Source: an uncultured Collinsella sp.
GTDB taxonomy: Bacteria; Actinomycetota; Coriobacteriia; Coriobacteriales; Coriobacteriaceae
Length of the DNA: 64,000 bases
Assembly: GCA_959026725.1 (NCBI GenBank)
Contig: CAUFMG010000004.1
Coordinates: 1 to 64,000, forward strand
Direction: 5' to 3'
In this document: positions 43,930 through 52,273 of the stretch, piece after piece
Numbering within the stretch: the stretch's first letter is position 1
Layout of the letters: each line of letters starts with the position of its first letter
Position numbers and translations under genes: made by a program
The notes under the pieces: model-generated
The model's input: only the letters and a program-made list of their open reading frames with translations
The model's database searches: none
What the model was told of the DNA's origin: nothing

Positions 43930-43962
43930 CCTGCCAAAAAGGGACAGGTTAATTTTGGTAGG
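43930..43962 (+). terminator. Hairpin with GGGACAGG between sngB and sngC
   Basis: CCTGCCAAAA / TTTTGGTAGG (one G-T mismatch position) starts at the base after the sngB stop and is followed by TTTTATC, so it could act as an intrinsic (partial) terminator inside the operon. Its interior, AGGGACAGGTTAA, resembles the GGGGACAGGCA of the hairpin at 58037, suggesting a REP-like repeat. Confidence 0.5.
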
Positions 43963-44045
43963 TTTTATCTGGGCAAACGCCGATGTTGCAAGATATCGAG
44001 CCGTTGCCCGTTGCGTTGATCGACCCGTTGATGAGAGGAGGTCCC

Positions 44046-46490
44046 ATGAACGCTTTTGACCGATATGCCCCGTTTATCCAGGATTTCATTTACTCCCACG
44101 ATTGGGAGAGTCTGCGCTCCATCCAGGTTGCGGCGGCAGATGCCATCTTTAACACGCAAGACAATGTGCTCCTGACGGCATCCACGGCATCAGGCAAAAC
44201 TGAGGCGGCCTTCTTTCCCATCCTGACCGAGTTTTGGGAGAACCCGCCCGCGAGCGTGGGCGCCCTCTATATTGGCCCCCTCAAGGCACTCATCAACGAC
44301 CAGTTCGTTCGCCTCAACGATCTGTGCGAAGAGGCCGATATCCCCGTCTGGCACTGGCACGGCGATGTCTCGCAGTCGCACAAGGCAAAGCTCATCAAAA
44401 AGCCGAGCGGTATCCTACAGATTACGCCCGAATCACTCGAGGCACTCCTGATCCACAAGCACATGGCAATCCCGCGTATGTTCTGCGACCTGCGCTATGT
44501 GGTCATCGACGAGGTCCACTCGCTCATGCGCGGTGACCGCGGCGGGCAGACGCTCTGCCTTATCGAGCGTCTCTCACGCATGGCAGGCGTGCAGCCCCGT
44601 CGCATTGGCCTTTCGGCCACCATCGGCGACCCCGAACGCACGGGTGCCTTCCTGTCGCAGGGAACGGGACGCGACTGCGTTATCCCCCGTTTTGAGGAAC
44701 CGCGCCGCGTGTGGCGCATCTCCATGGAGCACTTCTACAACTCGGGTCCCCAGGCACAGCAGCGAGGATTCGAGAGCACAGGTCCGCAGGAAGCTGAGGT
44801 GCTCGCATGCGAGCGCATTGAGACGGCACCACCCGCGGCACTGCCCGTCAGCACCCAAGGCATGCGCCCTAGCGGACAACTCCCACAGGAGGAACGCCGC
44901 CAACGTCGCGAGCAGGCACGGGGCAAGGCTGCCCCCAAGGACAGTCGCACTTCCTCAGCCCCCGAGGGCGAAGTCGACATCCCGCAGGCAACCGAACAGG
45001 CACTGCTCAACCCCACCGACACCGCACCCGACAACGCCGACCCCGGCATGAGCTACATCTTTGAACATACCCGCGGCCGCAAGTGCCTGGTCTTTGCCAA
45101 CTCGCGCGAGGAGGCAGAGGCCGTATGCTCCATGCTGCGCAGCTACTGCGAAAGCCGGCACGAGCCCGACCGCTTCCTTATCCATCATGGCAACCTCTCG
45201 GCATCGCTACGCGAGACCGCCGAGGAGCTCATGCGCGACGAGGAACAGGCACAGACAACCGTCACCACCTCCACGCTGGAGCTCGGCATTGACATCGGTC
45301 GCCTGGAGCGCGCGTTCCAGATCGATGCACCGTTTACCGTCAGCTCCTTTTTGCAGCGCATGGGGCGCACGGGACGCCGCGATCTTCCGCCCGAGATGTG
45401 GTTTGTCATGCGCGAGGAAGAGCCCGAGCCGCGCACGATGATGCCCGAGACCATTCCGTGGAAGCTCCTGCAGGGCATCGCGCTCGTACAACTCTATCGC
45501 GAGGAGAAGTGGGTCGAGCCGCCCGAGCTCGATCGACTCCCCTACAGTCTGCTCTATCACCAGACCATGTCGACGCTTGCCAGCACCGGAGAGCTCACGC
45601 CGGCCGAACTTGCCCAACGCGTGCTCACGCTCAGTTATTTCCACCGCGTCTCGGCCGATGACTATCGCGTACTGCTGCGCCACCTCATCAAGATCGACCA
45701 TATCCAGGTCACCGAGGGAGGCGGGCTGATCGTGGGCCTCGCGGGCGAGCGCATCATTAACAACTTTAAGTTCTACGCTGTGTTCCAGGAAAACGAGGAG
45801 TTTACCGTTCGCAGTGAATCGGCCGAGCTGGGCACGATTGTCAACCCGCCACCGCCCGGTGAGCGCATCGCCATCGCCGGACATTGCTGGATTGTCGAAG
45901 AAGTAGACTGGAAGCGTCACACCGTCTTTGCCACGCAGGTCAAGGGCCGTGTGCCGGCCTACTTTGGCGACTGCCCCGGTGACATCAACACACATGTACT
46001 CGAGCGCATGCGCCAAGCGCTCACTGAGCACGCAGCATATCCGTACCTTATGGGTAACGCACGGGCTCGCTTGGCGCAGGCTCGTCATACCGCCGAGATT
46101 TCGGGCGCGGGAACTAAGCCGCTCATCAACCTGGGTGGCGACGCCTGGGTGCTCTTCCCCTGGTTGGGCAGCTACGCCTTTTTGGCGCTCGAGCGCATGC
46201 TCAAGATTAAATGCGCCGCGGAGCTTGGCCTTCGCGGACTCGATCCGTCGCGCCCGTACTTTATGCAGTTTAAGATGAAGGCCGACGAGGAGACGTTCTT
46301 TGAGGTGCTCGCCGCCGAGGCCGAGAAGGACTTCGATCCCATCGAGCTCGTCTATCCCGGCGAGGTGCCTTACTTTGATCGTTACGATGAGTTCGTTCCC
46401 GAAGAGCTCGTGCGCAAGGGCTTTGCCGAAGGCGTGCTCGACATCGAGGGTATGAAGCAGCGCGTCCTCAGCTGGCGCGACCACGCCTAA
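44046..46490 (+). CDS. sngC: Lhr-like DEAD/DEAH helicase, Shango SngC-like
   Basis: An 814-residue superfamily 2 helicase. Motif I is TASTASGKT (about 44-52), Ia YIGPLKALINDQ, II DEVH (VVIDEVHSLMRGDRGG, ~155), III LSATIGD, V TSTLELGIDIG, VI QRMGRTGRRD, then an Lhr-type C-terminal region with winged-helix-like segments. It resembles BrxHI/Lhr helicases. Between motifs III and IV an insertion of about 100 residues (from roughly 232) is Gln/Glu/Pro/Ser-rich and probably disordered. The ATG at 44046 has a perfect GAGAGGAGGT; the 116-base gap after sngB contains a hairpin. In Shango the helicase is the third essential component. Confidence 0.88.
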   Translation: MNAFDRYAPFIQDFIYSHDWESLRSIQVAAADAIFNTQDNVLLTASTASGKTEAAFFPILTEFWENPPASVGALYIGPLKALINDQFVRLNDLCEEADIPVWHWHGDVSQSHKAKLIKKPSGILQITPESLEALLIHKHMAIPRMFCDLRYVVIDEVHSLMRGDRGGQTLCLIERLSRMAGVQPRRIGLSATIGDPERTGAFLSQGTGRDCVIPRFEEPRRVWRISMEHFYNSGPQAQQRGFESTGPQEAEVLACERIETAPPAALPVSTQGMRPSGQLPQEERRQRREQARGKAAPKDSRTSSAPEGEVDIPQATEQALLNPTDTAPDNADPGMSYIFEHTRGRKCLVFANSREEAEAVCSMLRSYCESRHEPDRFLIHHGNLSASLRETAEELMRDEEQAQTTVTTSTLELGIDIGRLERAFQIDAPFTVSSFLQRMGRTGRRDLPPEMWFVMREEEPEPRTMMPETIPWKLLQGIALVQLYREEKWVEPPELDRLPYSLLYHQTMSTLASTGELTPAELAQRVLTLSYFHRVSADDYRVLLRHLIKIDHIQVTEGGGLIVGLAGERIINNFKFYAVFQENEEFTVRSESAELGTIVNPPPPGERIAIAGHCWIVEEVDWKRHTVFATQVKGRVPAYFGDCPGDINTHVLERMRQALTEHAAYPYLMGNARARLAQARHTAEISGAGTKPLINLGGDAWVLFPWLGSYAFLALERMLKIKCAAELGLRGLDPSRPYFMQFKMKADEETFFEVLAAEAEKDFDPIELVYPGEVPYFDRYDEFVPEELVRKGFAEGVLDIEGMKQRVLSWRDHA

Positions 46491-46516
46491 GACCAGTCTT
46501 TTTTGGACGGGGAGAT

Positions 46517-47395
46517 TTACTTGTCGTGAAGGACGGTGCCGAGGAACTCAGCGTCGAAGGGCACGGCTTCGGCAAAGGCGTAGTCGCCGTCGCTGGCGAT
46601 GAGCAGGTAGTTCTCCTCGCCGCCGAACTCCATATCGCCACATGGGACCACCCAGGCGTGGGCGAACACCTCGAGCGCCGTGGCGGCGCAATCGCGCAGG
46701 AACGTCACGTCGCTCCCCTCGTTCGCGCTCACGATATTGGCAACGTAGATACCCCCGGGGTTCAGGCTGCCTCGCACCAAACGCAACGCCTCAACCGTCG
46801 CCAGCTCGCGTACGGGCTCGGCACCGCCAAAGCAATCACTCACGACCACATCGTAGCGACGATGGCCCACGCTCGTCACACCCAGATACGAGCGAGCCTC
46901 AGCGGTAATCACCCGCAAGCGGTCGCCCACCGCGCGCTCCAGCTCGTCCAGGTAGAACCAGCGGCGCGCCAGGCGCGTAATCTCTCCGTCATACTCGATG
47001 ACGTCCATGCGCAAGCCCGCGTGCGACATCAGGGCGAACTTAGGATAAGCAAACCCGCCGCCGCCCAGCATGAGCATGCGGTCGATACCATGCCCGCAAG
47101 CATCACGCATTGCGTCCTCGGCCTCAAACACATCGTCAAATGCGCGATAGTACGCAAAGACCGGCTCCGCCCAACGCTCGCCAACGTAGCTTGCGCTTTG
47201 GTAGACGCCGCCTTGCACCAAGACGCGAATCTCATCGTCGCTCTCATTGTGCACGCGTTTCACACGCGCCAACCCATTGCGGGTTCGCGCAACCTGCAGA
47301 CAGGCAGCACGAACAGCGACAGCAGCCGCACCAAGCGCCGCGGCTCCCAGAGCAACGCCGGCAACGACGCCGGCAGAAACACTCGGCTTGTTCAT
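46517..47395 (-). CDS. Spermidine-synthase-like methyltransferase-fold protein
   Basis: A 292-residue protein with an N-terminal hydrophobic, Ala/Val-rich segment (about residues 8-32), then a Rossmann fold of the spermidine synthase type: MLMLGGGGFAYPKFAL, MDVIEYDGEITRLARRWF, RYDVVVSDCFGGAEPV and LNPGGIYVANIV. The catalytic Asp-centred loop is kept, but such proteins without a speD partner are often not aminopropyltransferases, so function is open. The ATG is immediately behind the Elp3 stop (TAG-ATG) with AAGGAG as ribosome binding site, hence a two-gene operon. Confidence 0.8.
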   Translation of the reverse strand: MNKPSVSAGVVAGVALGAAALGAAAVAVRAACLQVARTRNGLARVKRVHNESDDEIRVLVQGGVYQSASYVGERWAEPVFAYYRAFDDVFEAEDAMRDACGHGIDRMLMLGGGGFAYPKFALMSHAGLRMDVIEYDGEITRLARRWFYLDELERAVGDRLRVITAEARSYLGVTSVGHRRYDVVVSDCFGGAEPVRELATVEALRLVRGSLNPGGIYVANIVSANEGSDVTFLRDCAATALEVFAHAWVVPCGDMEFGGEENYLLIASDGDYAFAEAVPFDAEFLGTVLHDK

Positions 47396-49303
47396 CTAGA
47401 GCTCCTTTTGCAGATAAAGGCCATGGTCATAAAATCCAAGATGGCGATAGTACTCGCGTGTGCCAATCGCGCTAATCACGTTGATGCGCGCATAGCCCGC
47501 GTCCCGAGCAATATGGCACGCACGCTCCACCAGCGACCGTCCCAATCCATGGTGCTGGGCCGCCTGGCCTTGATCCCCCACGCGCGCCGCCATGCCATAC
47601 ACGTGTACCTCGCGAATCATCGCCTCGTCCGGCATCGTCGGCAACTCGTCCGCATGTGCGGCAACAAAAGCGCGATCGGGCAGCGACAACCGCAAAAAGC
47701 CCGCGATCTTGCCCTGCGGCGTCACCCACTGCAAAAAGCGCTCGCGCGTCACCGGCGTCTCGTACGCCACTTCCTCGTCAAGGGTCAACTCGTCCAGGTC
47801 GGCACCCGCCGTGCTGATCTCGCGATAGCGAATCTCACGCACCGTCGCACCATCACCCCGAGCAGCCAGGCGGTTCTCAACGAGCTGGCGCAGGTTGGGC
47901 TTCTTGTTGCCCACCATGATGTCGTCGGAGCTAAAGTCGCGGATCATGCGACTGATGCGGCAGAACGCCGGTGTCACCACGATGTCGTCGGCCAGCACAT
48001 CGAGCAGCTCTTCCTCGGTATAGGGACGCCACTCGCCGCGCTCATAGCAACCCACCAGACGCGAGCCCTCGATGAGCGCACACGGGTAGACCTTGACCTC
48101 GTCGGGCATAAAGGCCCCCTCGGTCATAAAGCACTCGTAGTCACGCTTGTCCCCCTCGGGCGTGGCGCCCAGCAAGTTGAGCATAAAATGCGCGTGGATC
48201 TTAAAGCCAAACAGGCGTGCAAGCGAAAACGCCCGCTCAATCTGCGCCACCGAAATGCGACGCTCGTTGATATCGAGCAGGTGCTGGTCGAGGCTCTGGA
48301 TGCCCATCTGGATCTTGGTGCAGCCCAGGCGGCGGATAAGCGTAAGCGCCTGCGGCGTTACAGCATCGGGGCGCGTCTCGATGACGAGCCCCACCACGCG
48401 ATGCTTCGCCGTCTCGTTGATGCGCTGCTGGCGCTCAAGCTCTTCCATCGTGGCCGTCTGCCACTCGGCGACCTCGCCCCACGGCGTACCAGGGCCGTAC
48501 AGACGACGCACCGCACGGTTATAGCCGCCCACGGCAGCATCCACACGCCCCTGCTCGCCGGCAACACCTGCTGCAAGCTCGACCTCGTCTGTCGCAATGC
48601 CGGCAGCCCGATAGCGCTCGCGGCGCTCTGTTACCACCGGCGGCAGGGCATCAGCGGGAGCGTCATCGAGCAGGCGCCCCGCCTCGGCACGGCTGATGCC
48701 CGGACGCGCCAACATGGGGTTGGCCGCCACGCCGGCGACGGCATCGTCATTGAGCGCACGGAAAAGTTCCGACATAAACCACGTCTGATACCCTTGCGGA
48801 TAGTCGCTCCAGGTGCCACCGAGCACGATGAGCTCTATCTTGTCGGTCGCATGCCCCATCTGCGAAAGCGCCGTCAAACGGGCACTCACCTGCAGATACG
48901 GATCGAAGCAATTTTGCTCCGCACGGGCACACGCCGGCTCAGCGTGCAGATAGCTCTTGGGCATGCGCAGGTCGTTGGGGCAAAACAGGCAATCGCCCGA
49001 GCACGGCCACGGCTTGGTGATGACGGTAATGGTCGCCACGCCCGAGGCCGTGCGACGAGGCTTCATACGCAGCACCTGCAGCAGTTGACGCTCCAGATCG
49101 GAATCGACGTTCCACCCAGCCCAACGTGCCGGCTCCTCGCGCTTCACCCGCTGGTAAAACGGCAGCAGGCGGCGCTTGGCCAAATCGCGTTTGTCGGCAC
49201 CCTCACGACGCGCCTCGGCATGTATCAGTTTGACGAGCGCTTTGTCGTCCACGGTCTCGCCGCGACGCAGAGCCTCGAGTATGTTCAAGATAATCTGTTC
49301 CAT
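47396..49303 (-). CDS. elp3: Elp3-type tRNA U34 carboxymethyltransferase (radical SAM/GNAT)
   Basis: A 635-residue stand-alone Elp3. The radical-SAM cysteines are in PWPCSGDCLFCPND (about residues 98-110), with ELIVLGGTWSDYPQGYQ, HRVVGLVIETRPD, GCTKIQMGIQSLD and IHAHFMLNLLGATPEGD in family order. The C-terminal ~150 residues are the GNAT domain (MIREVHVYGMAAR… HHGLGRSLVERACHIARDAGYARINVISAIGTREYYRHLGFYDHGLYLQKEL). It uses SAM and acetyl-CoA to place a carboxymethyl-type group on wobble uridine. Bacterial Elp3 works without Elp1/2. A Trm9-like methyltransferase lies 2 kb away on the other strand. Confidence 0.93.
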   Translation of the reverse strand: MEQIILNILEALRRGETVDDKALVKLIHAEARREGADKRDLAKRRLLPFYQRVKREEPARWAGWNVDSDLERQLLQVLRMKPRRTASGVATITVITKPWPCSGDCLFCPNDLRMPKSYLHAEPACARAEQNCFDPYLQVSARLTALSQMGHATDKIELIVLGGTWSDYPQGYQTWFMSELFRALNDDAVAGVAANPMLARPGISRAEAGRLLDDAPADALPPVVTERRERYRAAGIATDEVELAAGVAGEQGRVDAAVGGYNRAVRRLYGPGTPWGEVAEWQTATMEELERQQRINETAKHRVVGLVIETRPDAVTPQALTLIRRLGCTKIQMGIQSLDQHLLDINERRISVAQIERAFSLARLFGFKIHAHFMLNLLGATPEGDKRDYECFMTEGAFMPDEVKVYPCALIEGSRLVGCYERGEWRPYTEEELLDVLADDIVVTPAFCRISRMIRDFSSDDIMVGNKKPNLRQLVENRLAARGDGATVREIRYREISTAGADLDELTLDEEVAYETPVTRERFLQWVTPQGKIAGFLRLSLPDRAFVAAHADELPTMPDEAMIREVHVYGMAARVGDQGQAAQHHGLGRSLVERACHIARDAGYARINVISAIGTREYYRHLGFYDHGLYLQKEL

Positions 49304-49321
49304 GCCCCCATTGTAAAGGCA

Positions 49322-49355
49322 AAGGCGCCGGAGCCAATCTCGGCTTCGGCGCCTT
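49322..49355 (-). terminator. Terminator behind the DUF4097 gene
   Basis: AAGGCGCCG…AGCC / GGCT…CGGCGCCTT (9-bp outer and 4-bp inner stem) followed on the minus strand by TGCCTTTAC. It lies between the DUF4097 stop and the elp3 start, ending the XRE-DUF4097 transcript. Confidence 0.6.
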
Positions 49356-49402
49356 CATCAAACAGCGCGTCTATATCTTCGCCTAGGCTTTCGTCTGCCT
49401 CA

Positions 49403-50302
49403 CTACTCCGAATCAAACGACATGTCGCCCGAACCGACCTCAAAACGATACGTGGCAGACTTGTCACCGTTATCGAATTCAAAATTCAAAATGGTCTCGC
49501 CGTCGTAGCCAAGCGGAAGGAAATCGCTCTCGAAGTCGCCACTGCCCAAGGTGAGGCTCGCCTTAAAGCCCGTCGAGTTCGGAACCGTCATCTCCACATC
49601 GCCCGAGCCCACGCTCACGTCCATCGACTTCGCGGGGGCCTGGTAGAGCTCGAACGTCACATCGCCCGACCCGACCTCAGCGCTGAGCGCATCAGTCACG
49701 CTGCCCGTAAACTCTACATCTCCCGCACCCAGGAAAAGGTCGAAACCATCACAGATGACACCGGCAATCTGCAGATCACCCGAGCCCACGTGCGCGTTGA
49801 CTCCCTTCAGATGTTCGGCAACACGGCGCGGCAGCTCAACCGTAACCGAGCGGTCAATCGCCTTACCGTCATCACTTCCAAACTGAGAAACTTTGAGCGT
49901 CGAGTCCTCGACGGATGCGATGTTTTGCGTCGCGGCCTTGGAGGCATCCATACCATTGGCAACGCGTCCCCGCTCGATAACGCGAACCTTGTTGCCATCA
50001 ACAACCTTGACGTCCACCGTAGCCGCATCGATATCGAAATCGAGGTAGCGAAACTCATCAGCATCAAAGGTCGCACTCGAAAGTTGCTGAGGCCGAGCGG
50101 AATAGTTACCGCTATCCAAGAGATCATCGTCGTCAAACATATCGTCAAAATCAGACAAATCGCCGGATAGAATAGCGGTCGTTCGCACCATATTGGAATG
50201 AGCCAATAGCCGCGAGGCACCAAATACAAGCCCGATAATAAGCACAAACGCTCCGATGCCAACGCCCAAGCGTACCTTGGATTCATGCGAAAGCTTCATC
50301 AT
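49403..50302 (-). CDS. DUF4097 family membrane-anchored beta-repeat protein
   Basis: A 299-residue protein with a short cytoplasmic N-terminus, one membrane helix (about residues 12-34, LGVGIGAFVLIIGLVFGASRLL) and an extracellular part of repeated strands with GSGDV/GSGDLQIA/GAGDVEFTG turns, the DUF4097/DUF4098 adhesin-like signature of a right-handed beta-helix. Such proteins usually sit beside a regulator and respond to envelope state. Its ATG overlaps the stop of the XRE gene by 4 bases (ATGA), so the two act together. Confidence 0.88.
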   Translation of the reverse strand: MMKLSHESKVRLGVGIGAFVLIIGLVFGASRLLAHSNMVRTTAILSGDLSDFDDMFDDDDLLDSGNYSARPQQLSSATFDADEFRYLDFDIDAATVDVKVVDGNKVRVIERGRVANGMDASKAATQNIASVEDSTLKVSQFGSDDGKAIDRSVTVELPRRVAEHLKGVNAHVGSGDLQIAGVICDGFDLFLGAGDVEFTGSVTDALSAEVGSGDVTFELYQAPAKSMDVSVGSGDVEMTVPNSTGFKASLTLGSGDFESDFLPLGYDGETILNFEFDNGDKSATYRFEVGSGDMSFDSE

Positions 50303-51015
50303 TCATCACCCTCTTTGGCGATCGGGTCAGCGGTAGTCGCGGTAGCCACGCCAGCATCAACCGAAGCGGAAACATTCTGAGCCCTAGCTGTCACCGGTGC
50401 CGAACCGACCTGAATATCCCCGCGCGCCCAATCGCCATCGAGCGCACGCGCCACCCAGTGATAGATGGGAATCGTGAAGAAGATCAGCGCGGCAAAGGGA
50501 CCGGCACCAAACAGGAACATCAGCAAAAAGAACAGTAGCCAACACACGGCCCAATACGGGAACGACTGGAACGGGCCCTTCACCGGAGTCGAGCCAACTG
50601 CGGTGCCACTCGTCGCCTGCGCCGTAGCGGCATTGGCGGCCTGCGCACTCCAACTTGCCGCTTGCGCCGCCTTGGCCGCAGCATCACTCGCCTGCGTTGC
50701 CGCCTCGGTAGCGCGCGCCGCCGCCTCATGGGTGCGAGCACGCTCTGCCGCCTCGGCCTCGCGCTGACGGGCGCGGTCCTCGTTCTCAAACTCGATATCG
50801 TCCTCGATCTCATCGCTCGGATTGAGCAGCTCGTCCAGGCTCACGCCATAAAGTTTGGCGAGCGAGATCAGGTTCTCGGTATCGGGCGAGCTCTCCGCGC
50901 GCTCCCATTTACTGACCGCCTGGCGCGACAGCCCCAGCTTTCGCGCCAGCCCTTCTTGGCTAAAACCCTTGCTGCGACGAAGGTCGGCGAGCCGCTGCGC
51001 AGTTTCTACATTCAT
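50299..51015 (-). CDS. XRE-family regulator with C-terminal membrane helices
   Basis: A 238-residue protein. Residues ~1-60 are a Cro/C1-type helix-turn-helix (LADLRRSKGFSQEGLARKLGLSRQAVSKWERAESSPDTENLISLAKLYGVSLDELL). An Ala/Glu/Arg-rich helical linker (about 75-145) leads to two hydrophobic helices (FPYWAVCWLLFFLLMFLFGAGPFAALIFFTIPIYHWVA), so the regulator is probably membrane-tethered. AGGAGG precedes the ATG at 51015. With the DUF4097 partner it resembles one-component envelope-stress regulators. Confidence 0.88.
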   Translation of the reverse strand: MNVETAQRLADLRRSKGFSQEGLARKLGLSRQAVSKWERAESSPDTENLISLAKLYGVSLDELLNPSDEIEDDIEFENEDRARQREAEAAERARTHEAAARATEAATQASDAAAKAAQAASWSAQAANAATAQATSGTAVGSTPVKGPFQSFPYWAVCWLLFFLLMFLFGAGPFAALIFFTIPIYHWVARALDGDWARGDIQVGSAPVTARAQNVSASVDAGVATATTADPIAKEGDE

Positions 51016-51282
51016 GGTTCCTCCTATGTGATGCCAGCCGTGCCGCCGGACCATATTTGTTCTTAAGGCGCCTTGCACAGTTAAAAATCTATCCGCCACT
51101 GCCAAAAGCATGCCACCTATTCTAGTGAGATTTTTGACAACCGGCGGTTGCGGGTGCATATGAGCTGCGAAAATGTGTCCAAACAAAGCAATGGCGCCTA
51201 GCTCAGTTGTCCCCGTTGCGGCGTTAACGGTAGTATGGTCATACTGTTTATTCCGCACCGCCAACGGAGGGAGTTCCGCGCC
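51016..51282. promoter_or_regulatory. Divergent promoter region with dyads
   Basis: Between the XRE gene and the divergent methyltransferase. It contains the palindrome AAGGCGCCTT (51065-51074), a consensus-like -35 TTGACA on the plus strand (51134-51139) and the dyad AGTATG-GT-CATACT (51232-51245) just upstream of the methyltransferase ribosome binding site. The last is a candidate operator, possibly for the adjacent XRE protein. No gene is seen here. Confidence 0.4.
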
Positions 51283-52155
51283 GTGAACCGCGATTTCGCC
51301 TCATCGCTCATCCAGCTCAACAACACGTTCTATCGCGAGCACTCCGCCTCCTTCTCCGATACGCGCCAGGCCCCGTGGCCCGGCTGGGTGCGCACCATGG
51401 ATATCGCGCTCGGGCAGCTCGACGTCGCCACGATCGAGCATCCCGTCCGTGTCTTCGATCTTGCCTGCGGCAATATGCGATTCGAGAACTTTGCCGCCGG
51501 CGGCGCACTTGCCGCCAAGGGCGTCGACGGCGCAAATCCCTCGGCAAATGTCAGCTGTCCGTTTGAGTTCTATGGCGTCGACTCGTGCCAAGACCTGGCT
51601 ATCGATGCACACGGCCACGCCCTGCGCATCCCCAACCTGCACTTCCAGGAACTCGACGTGCTCGATGCCCTCATGAAACTCAATCCCGCCGAGGCGCCTG
51701 ACGCGCTTTTCGACGCCCCGCTCGCCGACATCTCAGTCTGCTTTGGCTTTATGCACCACGTGCCGTCGTGCGAGTACCGCGTACGCGTGCTCGACGCCCT
51801 GGTGCGCCAGACGCGCCCAGGCGGCATCATCGCCATCAGCTTTTGGGAGTTTATGAACGACGAGCGCATGGCGCGCAAGGCCGTTCGAGCCGAGGCCCGC
51901 GCCGAGCTCACCCCGCCGTTTGAGGGTTACGATTCAGCGCAGTTTGAAGCCGGCGACCACCTCATTGGCTGGCAAAACGACCGCCACGCCTACCGCTATT
52001 GCCATCACTTTGACGATCAGCAGATTACCGACCTGGTGCGCGGCGTCCGCACGTTCTACAAGAGCGGCGAGGTCCCCGTACGCGAGCTTGAGCGCTTCCA
52101 TGCCGACGGTCGCAGCGGAGAGCTCAACCGCTATGTAATCCTCAAACGCCTGTAG
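51283..52155 (+). CDS. Trm9/ALKBH8-like class I methyltransferase
   Basis: A 290-residue SAM methyltransferase. The start resembles the Trm9/ALKBH8 signature (TFYREHSASFSDTRQAPWPGW, compare FSxTRxxPWP), then motif I VFDLACGNMRFENF, then SVCFGFMHHVPSCEYRVRVLDALVRQTRPGGIIAISFWEF (compare HH-RR-LRPGG in Trm9) and, near the end, YRYCHHFDDQQITDLV (compare RYYHxF). Trm9 makes mcm5U from the cm5U that Elp3 supplies, and elp3 is 2 kb away. The match is by eye; other class I targets remain possible. The start is GTG 51283 after GGAGGGAG; the open frame extends 16 codons further. Confidence 0.75.
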   Translation: MNRDFASSLIQLNNTFYREHSASFSDTRQAPWPGWVRTMDIALGQLDVATIEHPVRVFDLACGNMRFENFAAGGALAAKGVDGANPSANVSCPFEFYGVDSCQDLAIDAHGHALRIPNLHFQELDVLDALMKLNPAEAPDALFDAPLADISVCFGFMHHVPSCEYRVRVLDALVRQTRPGGIIAISFWEFMNDERMARKAVRAEARAELTPPFEGYDSAQFEAGDHLIGWQNDRHAYRYCHHFDDQQITDLVRGVRTFYKSGEVPVRELERFHADGRSGELNRYVILKRL

Positions 52156-52273
52156 GCACCGACGACTCGCCACCGAGCCACACCGCATCTTTCGGGCAAA
52201 CTATGCCCACCCTTTTTCAACCCATTGACGGAACGCGCGGCTATGCGTTCCATACTTATGACCAAGGAGCCTC

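Noticed and set aside
40887..46490. BREX (type 2-like) locus because of BrxD- and BrxHI-like proteins
   Set aside because: No pglZ, pglX/brxX, brxC or brxA/B genes are nearby, and the TerB protein fits Shango instead.
46526..50170. Very long plus-strand open frame opposite speE-like, elp3 and DUF4097 genes
   Set aside because: It is antisense to three well-supported genes and its translation has no domain features; high-GC artefact.
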